A program made the translations under genes and the position numbers. Below are positions 9,187 to 17,654 of a stretch of 64,000 nucleotides of DNA, one piece after another. Where the stretch lies: positions 1 through 64,000 of the forward strand of contig BEIJ01000005.1 of the NCBI GenBank assembly GCA_002923375.1. Reading direction: 5' to 3'. The DNA is from a bacterium HR33 (GTDB lineage: Bacteria > Gemmatimonadota > Gemmatimonadetes > Gemmatimonadales > GWC2-71-9). The notes below the pieces were generated by a model. That model had not been told where the DNA came from and did not search any database. It saw nothing but the letters and a program-made list of their open reading frames with translations. Position 1 is the stretch's first letter, and each line of letters begins with the position of its first letter.

Positions 9187-9222
9187 CCGGTCTCCGCTGA
9201 GGGCAAAGCAAAGGACGGGAAG

Positions 9223-10509
9223 ATGAAGTTGTACACCAAGATCTCCATCGGTTTGGTTGCGGGTGCGGTGGTAGGTGTAGGAGTCAATCTAGCCGGTTGG
9301 GAGCCCGGGATCCGGTTGATCCAGTCGATGGAAATACTGGGGACCGCCTTCATTCGGGCCATCACCATGATCGTCATACCCTTGGTCGTAGCCAGTCTCA
9401 TCGTAGGTGTCGCCAGTTTGGGCGATCTCAGAGAGCTGGGGCGAATCGGCGGCAAGACGGTGGCCTACTATCTGTGCACCACGGCGGTGGCGGTTTCCAT
9501 CGGTGTGGTGCTGTCCAACCTGATCCAGCCCGGCGGGCGGATACCGGAGGAGTCCAAGACGGCGCTGTTGGAAGCGTATGGAGGGGAGGCCCAAGGGAGG
9601 ATAGAGCTGGCGCAGGAGGCTCCCGGTCTGGGAAATCTGTTCTTGTCTCTCATATCCGACAATCCCATACAGTCCGCGGCCGAAGGCGACATGCTGCCGC
9701 TCATCATTTTCACCATCCTGTTTGCCGCTGCCGCTTCGGTGCTAGCGGAAGAAAAGAAGCGGGTACTGATCGGTTTTTTCGACGCGGTGAACCACACCTC
9801 GATGGTCATCATCAACTGGATCATGGCGGTGGCTCCTTATGCGGTTTTCGCCCTGATCGCGGCGGTGACCGCTCGGTTCGGTTTCGACGTGCTTCGAAGC
9901 CTCCTGGTCTATGCGGCGACGGTGGTCGCCGGACTGCTGCTTCACGCCTTCGGCACCTACGCTCTGGTGGTGAAGTTCCTGGCGCGCTTTCGGCTGGGTG
10001 AATTCTACCGGCGCATCAGGGAAGCTCAAATTCTAGCTTTCTCCACCTCCAGCTCCAACGCTACCCTGCCGGTCACTATCAAGGTAGCGGAGAACGAGCT
10101 GGGCGCTTCGACGCGGGTTGCGGGGTTTGTGTTGCCCCTGGGCGCCACGGTGAACATGGACGGGACGGCCCTCTACCAGGGGGTTGCGGTGATGTTCATA
10201 GCCCAGGTGTTCGGGATCGATCTGCACTGGACCACCCAGCTTACTGTGGTGCTTACCGCCACGCTGGCCTCGGTAGGAGCTGCGGGAGTCCCCAGCGCCG
10301 GCATCATCACCTTGGCGCTGGTGCTCCGCCAGGCGAACGTGCCGGAGACGGGGATCGCTTTGATTTTGGGCGTGGACCGTATCTTGGACATGCTGAGGAC
10401 GGCGGTGAACGTGACCGGGGATCTCAGCGCCACGGTCTTCATAGCGCGAACCGAGGGGGAGCTGGAGGCGCGGGTGGAGGGGCAGCTTGCCGAAGAGGCG
10501 GCGGGATAG
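9223..10509 (+). CDS. dicarboxylate/amino acid:cation symporter (DAACS family)
   Basis: 428-residue inner-membrane secondary transporter of the GltP/DctA/GltPh family, importing dicarboxylates or acidic amino acids with Na+ or H+. The hallmarks are the serine-rich hairpin FSTSSSNATLPVT, the NMDGT motif in ATVNMDGTALYQGV, and the late binding helix DRILDMLRTAVNVTGD. The Arg in this last motif is the residue that in characterised members contacts the side-chain carboxylate or selects between acidic and other substrates. A GGACGGGAAG site precedes the ATG. Precise substrate and coupling ion cannot be assigned. Confidence 0.93.
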   Translation: MKLYTKISIGLVAGAVVGVGVNLAGWEPGIRLIQSMEILGTAFIRAITMIVIPLVVASLIVGVASLGDLRELGRIGGKTVAYYLCTTAVAVSIGVVLSNLIQPGGRIPEESKTALLEAYGGEAQGRIELAQEAPGLGNLFLSLISDNPIQSAAEGDMLPLIIFTILFAAAASVLAEEKKRVLIGFFDAVNHTSMVIINWIMAVAPYAVFALIAAVTARFGFDVLRSLLVYAATVVAGLLLHAFGTYALVVKFLARFRLGEFYRRIREAQILAFSTSSSNATLPVTIKVAENELGASTRVAGFVLPLGATVNMDGTALYQGVAVMFIAQVFGIDLHWTTQLTVVLTATLASVGAAGVPSAGIITLALVLRQANVPETGIALILGVDRILDMLRTAVNVTGDLSATVFIARTEGELEARVEGQLAEEAAG

Positions 10510-10545
10510 CTTTCGGAGAGCGAAGCGCCTATACTTCAAAGCTTT

Positions 10546-11889
10546 ATGTTCGCCGCCCTTTCCGAGCGCCTGACCGGTCTATTGCGCAGGCTGTCTTCCC
10601 GTGGGGTCCTCACGGAGGAGGATGTCCGGGAGGGGCTCCGGGAAATCCGCAGGGTTTTGCTGGAGGCGGACGTAGGCTATGAGATAGCCAGGGATTTTAC
10701 CGAGCGGGTGGCCGAAAGGGCGGTCGGGGTGGTGCGGCTCAAGCAGGTAAATCCGGGCCAGCAGCTGGTAAAGATCGTGCACGACGAGCTGGCCGCGTTG
10801 CTGGGGGAACGGCAGGCTCCGCTTCAGTTCTCGCCGTTGCCGCCTGCGGTGTTCCTGCTGGTGGGGCTGCAGGGTTCGGGTAAGACTACCACGGCGGCCA
10901 AGTTGGCGGCTCGGCTCAAGCGGGAAAACAAGCCTCCGTTTCTGGTAGCGGCGGATGTGAAGCGGCCGGCGGCGGAAGAACAATTGCGGCAGCTCGCGTC
11001 CCGGATTCAGGTTCCCTGCTTCGGGCCGGCGGATTACGCGGCACTTCGCGGCGGATCGGGGGTGGAGCCGGATGCCGTAGGGCTGGTGCGTACCGCGGTG
11101 GAACGGGCTAAGCGCGAGCGGGCTGCGGTGGTGATCGTGGATACCGCGGGCCGGATGCAGATCGACAGGGAGATGATGGAGGAGCTTCGCCGTATCAAGG
11201 AGGCGGTGGAGCCCCGGGAAATCCTGCTGGTGGCCGACGCCATGACCGGCCAGGACGCGGTGCGGATCGCCCGCGGTTTTCACGAGTCGGTGGGGGTAAC
11301 CGGGGTTATTCTCACCAAGCTGGACGGCGACGCCCGCGGGGGTGCGGCTCTGTCCATCTACGGAGCCACCGGGGCGCCGATCAAGTTCGCCGGTACCGGG
11401 GAGCGATTGGACGCGCTGGAGGCGTTCGATCCGGTCAGGATGGCGGGTCGGATTCTCCAGCAAGGTGACGTGGTGGCGCTGGTGGAGAAGGTGGAGCGGG
11501 CGGTGGATCGGGAAGAGGCTGTCCGTCTCAGCCGGCGGGCGGTTTCCAAGAAGGGTATGGACCTTACCGACTTCCTGAGCGCCCTCAAGCAGGTGCAGTC
11601 TTTGGGGCCGCTGGAGTCGGTATTGGGCTTGCTGCCCGGGATCGGGGCCAGGGTGGGGCGGGACCTGAAGCTCGACCCCAAGCGGCTCAAACATCTCGAG
11701 GCGATCGTCCTGTCGATGACGCCGGAAGAGCGGAGCCGGCCGGAGATCATCAACGGGTCGCGCCGCGCCCGAATCGCGCGCGGTTCCGGGCGGCCGGTTC
11801 AGGAGGTTAACGCTTTGCTCAAGCAGTTCGAGCAAATGAGGAAGCTGATGAAGGGTATGGGCAGACTTCAACGCAAGAGGATCAGGTAG
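10546..11889 (+). CDS. ffh: signal recognition particle protein Ffh (SRP54)
   Basis: SRP GTPase that binds signal peptides on ribosome-nascent chains and delivers them to FtsY at the membrane. 447 residues. The N domain occupies about residues 1-85. The G domain has GLQGSGKTTTAAKLA (P-loop), DVKRPAAEEQL, DTAGRMQ and TKLDGDARGG. The methionine-rich M domain follows, with RRARIARGSGRPVQEVN and a C-terminus rich in Met and basic residues. It heads the translation cluster, five bases before rpsP. The SRP RNA gene was not seen in this window. Confidence 0.97.
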   Translation: MFAALSERLTGLLRRLSSRGVLTEEDVREGLREIRRVLLEADVGYEIARDFTERVAERAVGVVRLKQVNPGQQLVKIVHDELAALLGERQAPLQFSPLPPAVFLLVGLQGSGKTTTAAKLAARLKRENKPPFLVAADVKRPAAEEQLRQLASRIQVPCFGPADYAALRGGSGVEPDAVGLVRTAVERAKRERAAVVIVDTAGRMQIDREMMEELRRIKEAVEPREILLVADAMTGQDAVRIARGFHESVGVTGVILTKLDGDARGGAALSIYGATGAPIKFAGTGERLDALEAFDPVRMAGRILQQGDVVALVEKVERAVDREEAVRLSRRAVSKKGMDLTDFLSALKQVQSLGPLESVLGLLPGIGARVGRDLKLDPKRLKHLEAIVLSMTPEERSRPEIINGSRRARIARGSGRPVQEVNALLKQFEQMRKLMKGMGRLQRKRIR

Positions 11890-11894
11890 GGCTT

Positions 11895-12173
11895 ATGGCG
11901 ATACGGATTCGGTTGCGCCGGGTAGGACGCAAGGGAAAACCGTTTTATCGGATAGTGGTAGCGGACCAGCAAAGCGCTCGTGACGGGAGATTCGTGGAAG
12001 TGATCGGTCATTACAACCCCCTTACCGATCCGGCGGAGATCAAGGTGGACGTGGAAAAAGCGCGCAGCTGGCTGGCTCGGGGGGCGACTCCCACTGAGAC
12101 GGCGCGCTCGTTGCTGAGGCGGGCCGGAGTCTTCAGGGAGTCATCCGAGTCAGAGACCGCTTCTTCGGCCTAG
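11895..12173 (+). CDS. rpsP: 30S ribosomal protein S16
   Basis: 92-residue primary-binding protein of the small ribosomal subunit. The N-terminus IRIRLRRVGRKGKPFYRIVV and the motif GHYNPL are diagnostic. The C-terminal extension after about residue 80 is acidic and Ser-rich, which is common. It lies in the conserved ffh-rpsP-rimM-trmD-rplS order with ten bases to rimM. Confidence 0.97.
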   Translation: MAIRIRLRRVGRKGKPFYRIVVADQQSARDGRFVEVIGHYNPLTDPAEIKVDVEKARSWLARGATPTETARSLLRRAGVFRESSESETASSA

Positions 12174-12183
12174 GAGGTCGCCG

Positions 12184-12702
12184 GTGGAAGCGGCCTACCT
12201 GGCGGTGGCTCGCTTCCTCAAGGTGCACGGCTTGAAGGGTGCCGTGCTGGTGGAGGTGTTGACCGACTCGCCCGAGGAGGTGTTTGTGGTGGGGCGGAGG
12301 ATGGTTCCGGTGGACGAGAGTGGGGCGCCGGTGGGGGAGGAGCTGGTTTTGCGGCGGGCGCGGCCGGCCGCGGGGGGATGGCTGTTGCAGTTCCACGGAG
12401 TGCGCACCCGGACGGAGGCCGAGCGGATGAACTGGGTGTGGCTCGGGGTTAGTCGGGGGGAGTTGACGCCTCCGGGTCCGGGCCAGATGTACCTGCACGA
12501 GGTGGACGGTGCCGAGGTCGTGTCGGAGGGGCGGGTGATAGGGATAGCGCGTGAGGTGGTGGGGTTGCACGGGGAGCTTTTGGCGATCGAGGTGGAAGGG
12601 AAGGAGCATCTGATACCTTTCCGGGCCCCGATCGTGCGGTCGATAGATCGGAGCGCGCGGCGCATAGAGGTGGATCTTCCGCCGGGGCTGCTGGAGCTTT
12701 AG
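12184..12702 (+). CDS. rimM: ribosome maturation factor RimM
   Basis: 172-residue assembly factor of the 30S head that interacts with S19 and often sits between rpsP and trmD. The N-terminal RimM domain starts YLAVARFLKVHGLKGAVLVE, and the C-terminal PRC-barrel includes LIPFRAPIVRSID and ends VDLPPGLLEL. It starts at GTG 12184 with AGGAGG just upstream. Two bases separate it from trmD, indicating coupling. Confidence 0.95.
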   Translation: MEAAYLAVARFLKVHGLKGAVLVEVLTDSPEEVFVVGRRMVPVDESGAPVGEELVLRRARPAAGGWLLQFHGVRTRTEAERMNWVWLGVSRGELTPPGPGQMYLHEVDGAEVVSEGRVIGIAREVVGLHGELLAIEVEGKEHLIPFRAPIVRSIDRSARRIEVDLPPGLLEL

Positions 12703-12704
12703 GG

Positions 12705-13412
12705 GTGTTGAAGATCAACGTAATAACGCTGTTTCCCGAGGTCTTTCGCGCGCCCCTGGAGACCAGCGTGTTGGGCCGGGCGGCGCGGGCGGGTTTGGTG
12801 GAGTACCGGCTGGTGCAGTTGCGCGATTACACTCATGACCGGCACCGCACCGTGGACGACTATCCTTACGGCGGGGGTGCGGGTATGGTGTTGAAGCCCG
12901 AGCCTTTCTTCGAAGCTTTGGACGATATCGGTGCGCGGGCTCCGATAGTGCTGCTCTCGGCCCGGGGGCGGTTGTTCGAACACCGGGATGCGGTGCGGTT
13001 CAGTCTGGGGACCGAGCTGACGCTGTTGTGCGGGCATTACAAGGACGTGGATGCCCGGGTGGCGGAGCGGGAGGGTGTGGAGGAGCTGTCCATCGGGAAC
13101 TTCGTTCTTTCCGGGGGCGAATTTGCGGCGCTGTGTATCATAGACGCGGTGGTGCGATTGCTCCCGGGAGCTCTGGGCGATCACGATTCGGCGGCTACGG
13201 ATTCGTTTTACGACGGATTGCTGAGCCCGCCGTCGTACACTCGGCCGCCGGAGTATCGGGGCTTGAAGGTTCCCGAGGTGCTCTTGAGCGGCGATCATGC
13301 CGCTATCGAGCGGTGGCGGAGGAGAGAAGCTTTGCGCCTTACGCGTACCCGGCGCCCAGATCTCTGGGAGCGCTATGTGGCCGAGTTCGGGGAGCCGGAA
13401 GAGAGCGTCTAG
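12705..13412 (+). CDS. trmD: tRNA (guanine-N1)-methyltransferase
   Basis: 235-residue SPOUT enzyme that makes m1G37 in tRNAs reading codons beginning with C or G next to the anticodon, preventing +1 frameshifting. The N-terminus [11 protein letters not shown], the knot motif [13 protein letters not shown], and [24 protein letters not shown] are diagnostic. GTG start at 12705 with AGGGG before it. Position in the cluster supports the call fully. Confidence 0.97.
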   Translation: MLKINVITLFPEVFRAPLETSVLGRAARAGLVEYRLVQLRDYTHDRHRTVDDYPYGGGAGMVLKPEPFFEALDDIGARAPIVLLSARGRLFEHRDAVRFSLGTELTLLCGHYKDVDARVAEREGVEELSIGNFVLSGGEFAALCIIDAVVRLLPGALGDHDSAATDSFYDGLLSPPSYTRPPEYRGLKVPEVLLSGDHAAIERWRRREALRLTRTRRPDLWERYVAEFGEPEESV

Positions 13413-13452
13413 AGCGGTCGTGGTGCAGGAAAACCAAGAGGGAGAAAATTCG

Positions 13453-13842
13453 ATGACTGGAGCGGTCGTTATGGAGAAGCTCAAGGAGATTCAGCGCGAG
13501 GGCCTGCGGCAGGATCTGCCCGATTTCAGGCCCGGGGATACGATTCGGGTGGTGGTTCGGGTGAAAGAGGGTGACAAGGAGCGGTTGCAGGCGTTCGAAG
13601 GGGTGTGCATAGCCCGGCGTGGTTCGGGGATTTCCGAGACTTTCACCGTTCGAAAGGTGTCCGCCGGGGTAGGTGTGGAGCGCATCTTTCCGCTGCATTC
13701 GCCGACGATCGCCGAGATAGAGCTGGTGCGCCGGGGCAGAGTTCGCCGGGCGAAGCTTTACTACCTGCGGCGCTTGGCGGGGAAGGCGGCGCGCATTCGG
13801 GAGCGTCGAGAACTGGCGGGTGACGAGACGCCCGACGCTTGA
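13453..13842 (+). CDS. rplS: 50S ribosomal protein L19
   Basis: 129-residue protein at the 30S/50S interface. Diagnostic segments are [37 protein letters not shown] and [16 protein letters not shown] 13453 is chosen because GAGGGAGA lies about nine bases upstream; the in-frame Met at 13471 is an alternative. The 3' end overlaps the rnhB start by 23 bases, implying translational coupling. Confidence 0.96.
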   Translation: MTGAVVMEKLKEIQREGLRQDLPDFRPGDTIRVVVRVKEGDKERLQAFEGVCIARRGSGISETFTVRKVSAGVGVERIFPLHSPTIAEIELVRRGRVRRAKLYYLRRLAGKAARIRERRELAGDETPDA

Positions 13843-14455
13843 GCGCGAGAGGGCGCTGTGGGCTTCGGGGCTCCGCTGTGTGGCGGGGCTGGATGAAGTG
13901 GGTCGAGGGCCCCTAGCGGGTCCGGTAGTGGCGGCGGCTGTGGTGCTGAAGCCCGGAAGCCGGGCGATAAGAGGGCTGCGCGATTCCAAACTGCTCTCCG
14001 GTGCTCGGCGCGAGCTTTTGGGTGCGGAGATTCGGCGCCGGGCCGTGGCTTGGGCTATAGGGGCGGCGTCGGTGCGCGAGATCGACCGCCTGAATGTTCG
14101 GGTCGCTACCGCTTTGGCATGCCGCCGGGCGCTGGAGCGCCTGCCGCTGCAAGTAGAGTACGTTCTTCTCGACGGCCTACCTCTTCCCGAGTTGGGCGTA
14201 CCGCACGAGGCGGTGGTGGACGGGGATTCCCGCTGCCACTCGATAGCCGCCGCTTCGGTGTTGGCCAAGCTGGTGAGGGATCGCTTGATGGACCTCTTGG
14301 GCCGGAGGTATCCGGCCTTCGGGTGGGAGCGCAACAAGGGTTATGCTACGCGGCGCCACCTCTTGGCTCTCGATCGTTTGGGCCCTACCCCGCACCACCG
14401 GAGGTCTTTCAGTCCCGTCGTGCAGTTGGACGCTTTCGGGTACCGCGTGTTCTGA
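13820..14455 (+). CDS. rnhB: ribonuclease HII
   Basis: 211-residue endonuclease that cleaves the RNA strand of RNA/DNA hybrids and at single ribonucleotides in DNA. Catalytic acidic residues are seen in [20 protein letters not shown] (DE pair), in LLDGLPLPE and in [19 protein letters not shown]. The GTG start lies inside rplS. It is the last gene of the translation cluster; a hairpin and short direct repeats follow. Confidence 0.95.
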   Translation: MTRRPTLERERALWASGLRCVAGLDEVGRGPLAGPVVAAAVVLKPGSRAIRGLRDSKLLSGARRELLGAEIRRRAVAWAIGAASVREIDRLNVRVATALACRRALERLPLQVEYVLLDGLPLPELGVPHEAVVDGDSRCHSIAAASVLAKLVRDRLMDLLGRRYPAFGWERNKGYATRRHLLALDRLGPTPHHRRSFSPVVQLDAFGYRVF

Positions 14456-14460
14456 ATCCC

Positions 14461-14496
14461 CTGAAAGCATTTGGGGTCTCCTGAAAGCATTTGGGG
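14461..14496. repeat. 16-bp direct repeat after rnhB
   Basis: Two identical 16-base copies, CTGAAAGCATTTGGGG, occupy 14461-14476 and 14481-14496, a 20-base period with a 4-base spacer. Each copy, with its preceding CC, can fold into a CCCC/GGGG mini-hairpin. They sit between the convergent rnhB and SWIB genes. Role unknown. Confidence 0.85.
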
Positions 14497-14518
14497 GCCG
14501 GCGAGCGCGCCGACCCCC
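14493..14518. terminator. GC-rich hairpin between convergent genes
   Basis: The sequence GGGGG-C-CGGCG-AGCG-CGCCG-A-CCCCC forms a stem of ten pairs interrupted by one C/A mismatch, with a four-base loop. It lies between rnhB (plus) and the SWIB gene (minus). No T-tract follows in either direction, so it may act as an RNA 3'-end stabiliser or weak bidirectional terminator. Confidence 0.5.
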
Positions 14519-14557
14519 CGGGGCTGGAGCTTTTGGGTTACTGCTGGACTTCAGAGA

Positions 14558-15019
14558 CTACTTGAGATGACGGTTTACCAGTTTCGTCATCTCGAACATC
14601 GACACCTGCCGCTTGCCGTTGAAGACGGCGCGGAGATTGTCGTCGGCATTGATCATCCTGCGATTTTTCTTGTCCTGCAGGCCTCGCCGTTTGATGTAGG
14701 CCCACAGTTTCTTGGTGATTTCGGTTCGGGGCATGGGTTTGTCCCCGACCACTGCTGCCAGTGCGGCATCGGGTTGCATCGGCTTCATGAAAGCCGCGCT
14801 GGGTTTGCGCTTGGAGCGCTTGGTAGCGCGCTTTGCGGCGCGCTTGGTGCGGCGCTTGGCCGCTTTGCGGGTCTTGCGCCCGGCCGCTCTGCGCGTGCTG
14901 CGCTTTGCGGCCCTGCGGGTCTTGCGCGTAGCCGCCCGCTTCTTGGTGCGGCGTTTAGCCGTCCGCTTAGCGGGAGCTTTGCGCACTTTCCTGCGGGCAA
15001 CTCGTCGTTTCTTAGGCAT
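14558..15019 (-). CDS. histone H1-like Lys/Arg/Ala tail fused to SWIB domain
   Basis: 153-residue chromatin-like protein. Residues 1-75 are almost only Lys, Arg, Ala and Thr in short repeats (RRTKKRAATRKTRRAAKRST), as in bacterial histone H1-like tails. Residues about 80-153 form a SWIB/MDM2 domain: PMPRTEITKKLWAYIKRRGL, then MINADDNLRAVF and MFEMTKLVNRHLK. SWIB-tail proteins are known in chlamydiae and several other phyla and are taken to be nucleoid-associated. ATG 15019 is preceded by GAGGTGA. It likely binds DNA through the tail; the role of the SWIB part is unclear. Confidence 0.88.
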   Translation of the reverse strand: MPKKRRVARRKVRKAPAKRTAKRRTKKRAATRKTRRAAKRSTRRAAGRKTRKAAKRRTKRAAKRATKRSKRKPSAAFMKPMQPDAALAAVVGDKPMPRTEITKKLWAYIKRRGLQDKKNRRMINADDNLRAVFNGKRQVSMFEMTKLVNRHLK

Positions 15020-15128
15020 TCTCACCTCGGGAAAAAGGTCAATCCTGACGCACCCAGCCCCGATTACCGCCTTTCAAAGTACAATTTTCCCTCGGAAGAA
15101 CAAGAGTTTTCCCCCGGAAACCCGGTTC

Positions 15129-16355
15129 TCATACCCAGACTTCCCGCAGCACCCGCAGGATGTTTTCGCCCATTACCTTGGCGATATCCGCATCCGAATA
15201 ACCCCGCTTGACCAGCCATCGGACGATGTTCTTGGAGCCCTCGGTGGGATTCTCCAGGCCTCTCACATAGGGGACCTTCTGGAAAGGCGGATTGGGTGGG
15301 CCCTCCGCGCCCGCTGCTGCCTGCGCTTCTTTGAGCGAGAGAGCACCGGCGTACACCTGGTGCAGCCCCACGTGATCGCCGTAGATCGTGTCAGGCCCGA
15401 AGGCCACGTGATCTATCCCTACCAGATCCGCGACGTATTCGAAGTGCTCCATGACCGAGTCCAACGTGTGGGTGGTTCGGTTGCGGGTGATGGTAGTGTG
15501 GGGTGCTGCTTCGATGCCGATCACTCCCCCTTTGTCGGCGCAGGCTTTGAGCACCTCGTCGGGCGCCAGGCGATTGGAGTTCCACAGCGCCCGAGCTCCT
15601 ATGTGGCTCAGCACGATCGGCTTCTTGCTGGCTTCGATCACGTCCAGGGTAGTCTGATCTCCGCAGTGGGCGCAGTCGATGAGCATCCCGACCTGATTCA
15701 TGCGTTCCACGGCGCGGCGGCCGAAGCGGGTAAGACCTCCGTCGCGAGGCTCCTTTAGGCCGGATCCCAGAGCGTTGGATTCGCTGTAGGTGATGCCCAT
15801 GGCCCTCACGCCGAAACCGTAGAGGATTTCTATGCGGTCCAGCTCGTTTTCTATCATCGCGGCGCCTTCCAGGGAAGCGATCCAAGCCACCTTCCCCGTG
15901 CGGTGGGCTTCCAGGATGTCTTCTACCTTGGTCGCCGGGATTACGAAGTCCTGATGCGCCAGGTCGCAGAGCCGCATCCCGAGATCGTGGAGCACCTCGG
16001 TCCATTTCCAACCGCTTTTGGACTCGATGTTCAAGATCCCGTCCATCAGGTTGTCGAAAACCGCGTCCCAATGTGCCGCCGCCAGTCCTTGAAAGGCTGT
16101 AGCCATCCTTCCTTCTCTGGTGTATTCCGGCGATTCGGCGATGTTGGCGGGAAAGACGCCTAGGTGCTCGTGGAGCGAGATCATTACACAGCTTTCCAGC
16201 AGCCGGCGGGCGCGCTTTTCCTGCTCGGCGTCTAGCGGCACCAGCTCTTCAGGCGCCCGGTCGAGTTCCGGGGCGAGAGCGAAGGCCCGGTAATCGCGGC
16301 CGGGCTCGAGATATCCAAATGACCGGTAGGACGTACCTCTTTTGTTGGAACCCAT
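15129..16355 (-). CDS. M19-family (membrane dipeptidase-like) metallopeptidase
   Basis: About 408 residues of the renal dipeptidase family, which hydrolyses dipeptides including L-D forms with a binuclear zinc site. Visible ligand regions are ISLHEHLGVF, the bridging-Glu region WIASLEGAAMI, LIDCAHCGDQTTLDV, VLSHIGARALW and, late, GIDHVAFGPDTIYGDH. No signal peptide is seen, so it is probably cytosolic. ATG 16355 is chosen because GAGGAGG lies about ten bases upstream; ATG 16379 would put that site inside the coding region. A 31-base tandem repeat lies just upstream at 16389. Confidence 0.87.
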   Translation of the reverse strand: MGSNKRGTSYRSFGYLEPGRDYRAFALAPELDRAPEELVPLDAEQEKRARRLLESCVMISLHEHLGVFPANIAESPEYTREGRMATAFQGLAAAHWDAVFDNLMDGILNIESKSGWKWTEVLHDLGMRLCDLAHQDFVIPATKVEDILEAHRTGKVAWIASLEGAAMIENELDRIEILYGFGVRAMGITYSESNALGSGLKEPRDGGLTRFGRRAVERMNQVGMLIDCAHCGDQTTLDVIEASKKPIVLSHIGARALWNSNRLAPDEVLKACADKGGVIGIEAAPHTTITRNRTTHTLDSVMEHFEYVADLVGIDHVAFGPDTIYGDHVGLHQVYAGALSLKEAQAAAGAEGPPNPPFQKVPYVRGLENPTEGSKNIVRWLVKRGYSDADIAKVMGENILRVLREVWV

Positions 16356-16388
16356 GGTGGAAGACCCTCCTCGGTTCATTTGCACTTC

Positions 16389-16450
16389 TTTAAATCACCT
16401 GGCACGCTGAGTGATCGTGTTTAAATCACCTGGCACGCTGAGTGATCGTG
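16389..16450. repeat. perfect 31-bp tandem repeat, possible operator
   Basis: Two exact 31-base copies at 16389-16419 and 16420-16450 begin TTTAAATCACCTGGCACGCT and end GAGTGATCGTG. A degenerate third copy (to about 16480) keeps CGCCGACTGATCATG. The repeat lies in the gap between the divergent M19 and YjgN genes, 33 bases from the M19 start. The remainder of the gap (16481-16698) shows no convincing gene. A repeat-binding regulator is a reasonable guess but not shown. Confidence 0.9.
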
Positions 16451-16698
16451 CGCGTGGATCTAGAACGCCGACTGATCATGCGCGGGCTGCAGTGTCTTCG
16501 CAAGCGTCGTGCCGGCTTGACAGCGGAAGCGCCGCGGGGCACCTTGCTACCGGAAGAGCTGCGGGGGCAACCGCGCTTGTTCGATAGTCCGCCCATTGGT
16601 CCGCCACCACTAAGCCTGCGGCCGTTTCCGGCGACCTTGTCAGGTACAGCATCAGCTGAGACTCCCTGCGCGCAGCACCTCTACAAGGAGGCCCCTCC

Positions 16699-17649
16699 AT
16701 GAACACTCCAATACGAAAGCCGGCCTTTCATGGGACCGGCGGAGAACTGTTCCTGATCCATTTGGTGAACGCCCTCCTCATTGTGATCACGCTGGGGATT
16801 TACTGGTTCTGGGCCAAGACCAAGGTGCGAGCCTACCTCTACGGCCAGACCGAGTTCGACGGCGACCGGTTCGCTTATCACGGAACCGGCGGGGAGCTGC
16901 TGAGGGGTTGGCTCAAAGCCGTAGGGCTCGTATTTGCGGTACTGGTCGCAGGCGTGCTGATCCAGTTGCTCTTGGGCGAAATCGTCGGCGCCCTTTTCAT
17001 CTATGCCGCACTGGGCTTCGTGGTGGCGCCCATGGCGATCGTAGGAGCGCGGCGCTATCGGTTGAGCAGAACGTCCTGGCGAGGGGTTCGATTTTCTTTT
17101 CGCGCTAGCTGGAAGGAGTTCATACCCATCTTTGTACTGGGTGTCTTGCTAACCGTGGTCACCTTGGGTCTCTACTACCCGTTCTTCCACGTGCAGGTGA
17201 GGCGCTTCCTGGTGGATCATTCCTACTTCGGCAATCGCCCCTTCAGCTTCGACGGAGATGGGAGGGACATCTTCGGCCGGCATCTGCTGGCTTTGCTCCT
17301 GTTCGTTCCCACTCTGGGTTTTTATTGGTTCTGGTACACTGCGTTCCGCAACCGCTATTACTGGTCCCACACCTCCTTCGGCGGGGCGCGGTTCGACTCC
17401 ACCGTAACCGGAGGAGCTCTTCTGGGATTGTTCCTCACCAATGCGCTGCTACTTCTGGTGACGCTGGGGATCGCTTTCCCTTGGGTGCAGGTGCGCACTA
17501 TCCGCTTCCACGCCGATAGGCTCGTGCTTGCCGGCCCGGCCGAACTGGAGGAGGTACGGCAGGAAGCTCTGGCCGCCACAGCCACGGGAGAGGGCTTGGC
17601 CGATCTCATGGACGTGGACCTCGTGGGAGCTGACTTCTTCGGTCTGTAG
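16699..17649 (+). CDS. YjgN/DUF898 family polytopic membrane protein
   Basis: 316 residues. Two or three copies of the DUF898 unit are visible: FHGTGGELFLIHLVNALLIV, then YHGTGGELLRG, with repeated TLGIYWFWAKTKVRAY and TLGFYWFWYTAFRNRYYW. These units alternate membrane helices with a conserved aromatic/basic motif. The function is unknown. AAGGAGG precedes the ATG by eight bases. It is followed five bases later by an M48 peptidase; these two families are often neighbours, suggesting a shared envelope role (inference). Confidence 0.87.
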   Translation: MNTPIRKPAFHGTGGELFLIHLVNALLIVITLGIYWFWAKTKVRAYLYGQTEFDGDRFAYHGTGGELLRGWLKAVGLVFAVLVAGVLIQLLLGEIVGALFIYAALGFVVAPMAIVGARRYRLSRTSWRGVRFSFRASWKEFIPIFVLGVLLTVVTLGLYYPFFHVQVRRFLVDHSYFGNRPFSFDGDGRDIFGRHLLALLLFVPTLGFYWFWYTAFRNRYYWSHTSFGGARFDSTVTGGALLGLFLTNALLLLVTLGIAFPWVQVRTIRFHADRLVLAGPAELEEVRQEALAATATGEGLADLMDVDLVGADFFGL

Positions 17650-17654
17650 GGAAA

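Noticed and set aside
14471-15758. Plus-strand frames running opposite the SWIB and M19 genes.
   Set aside because: Their Ala/Leu/Arg-rich repeats are the antisense of the Lys/Arg/Ala histone tail.
16442-16702. 86-codon frame in the gap after the 31-bp tandem repeat.
   Set aside because: Starts within the repeat, lacks a ribosome-binding site and overlaps the YjgN leader; composition is not protein-like.
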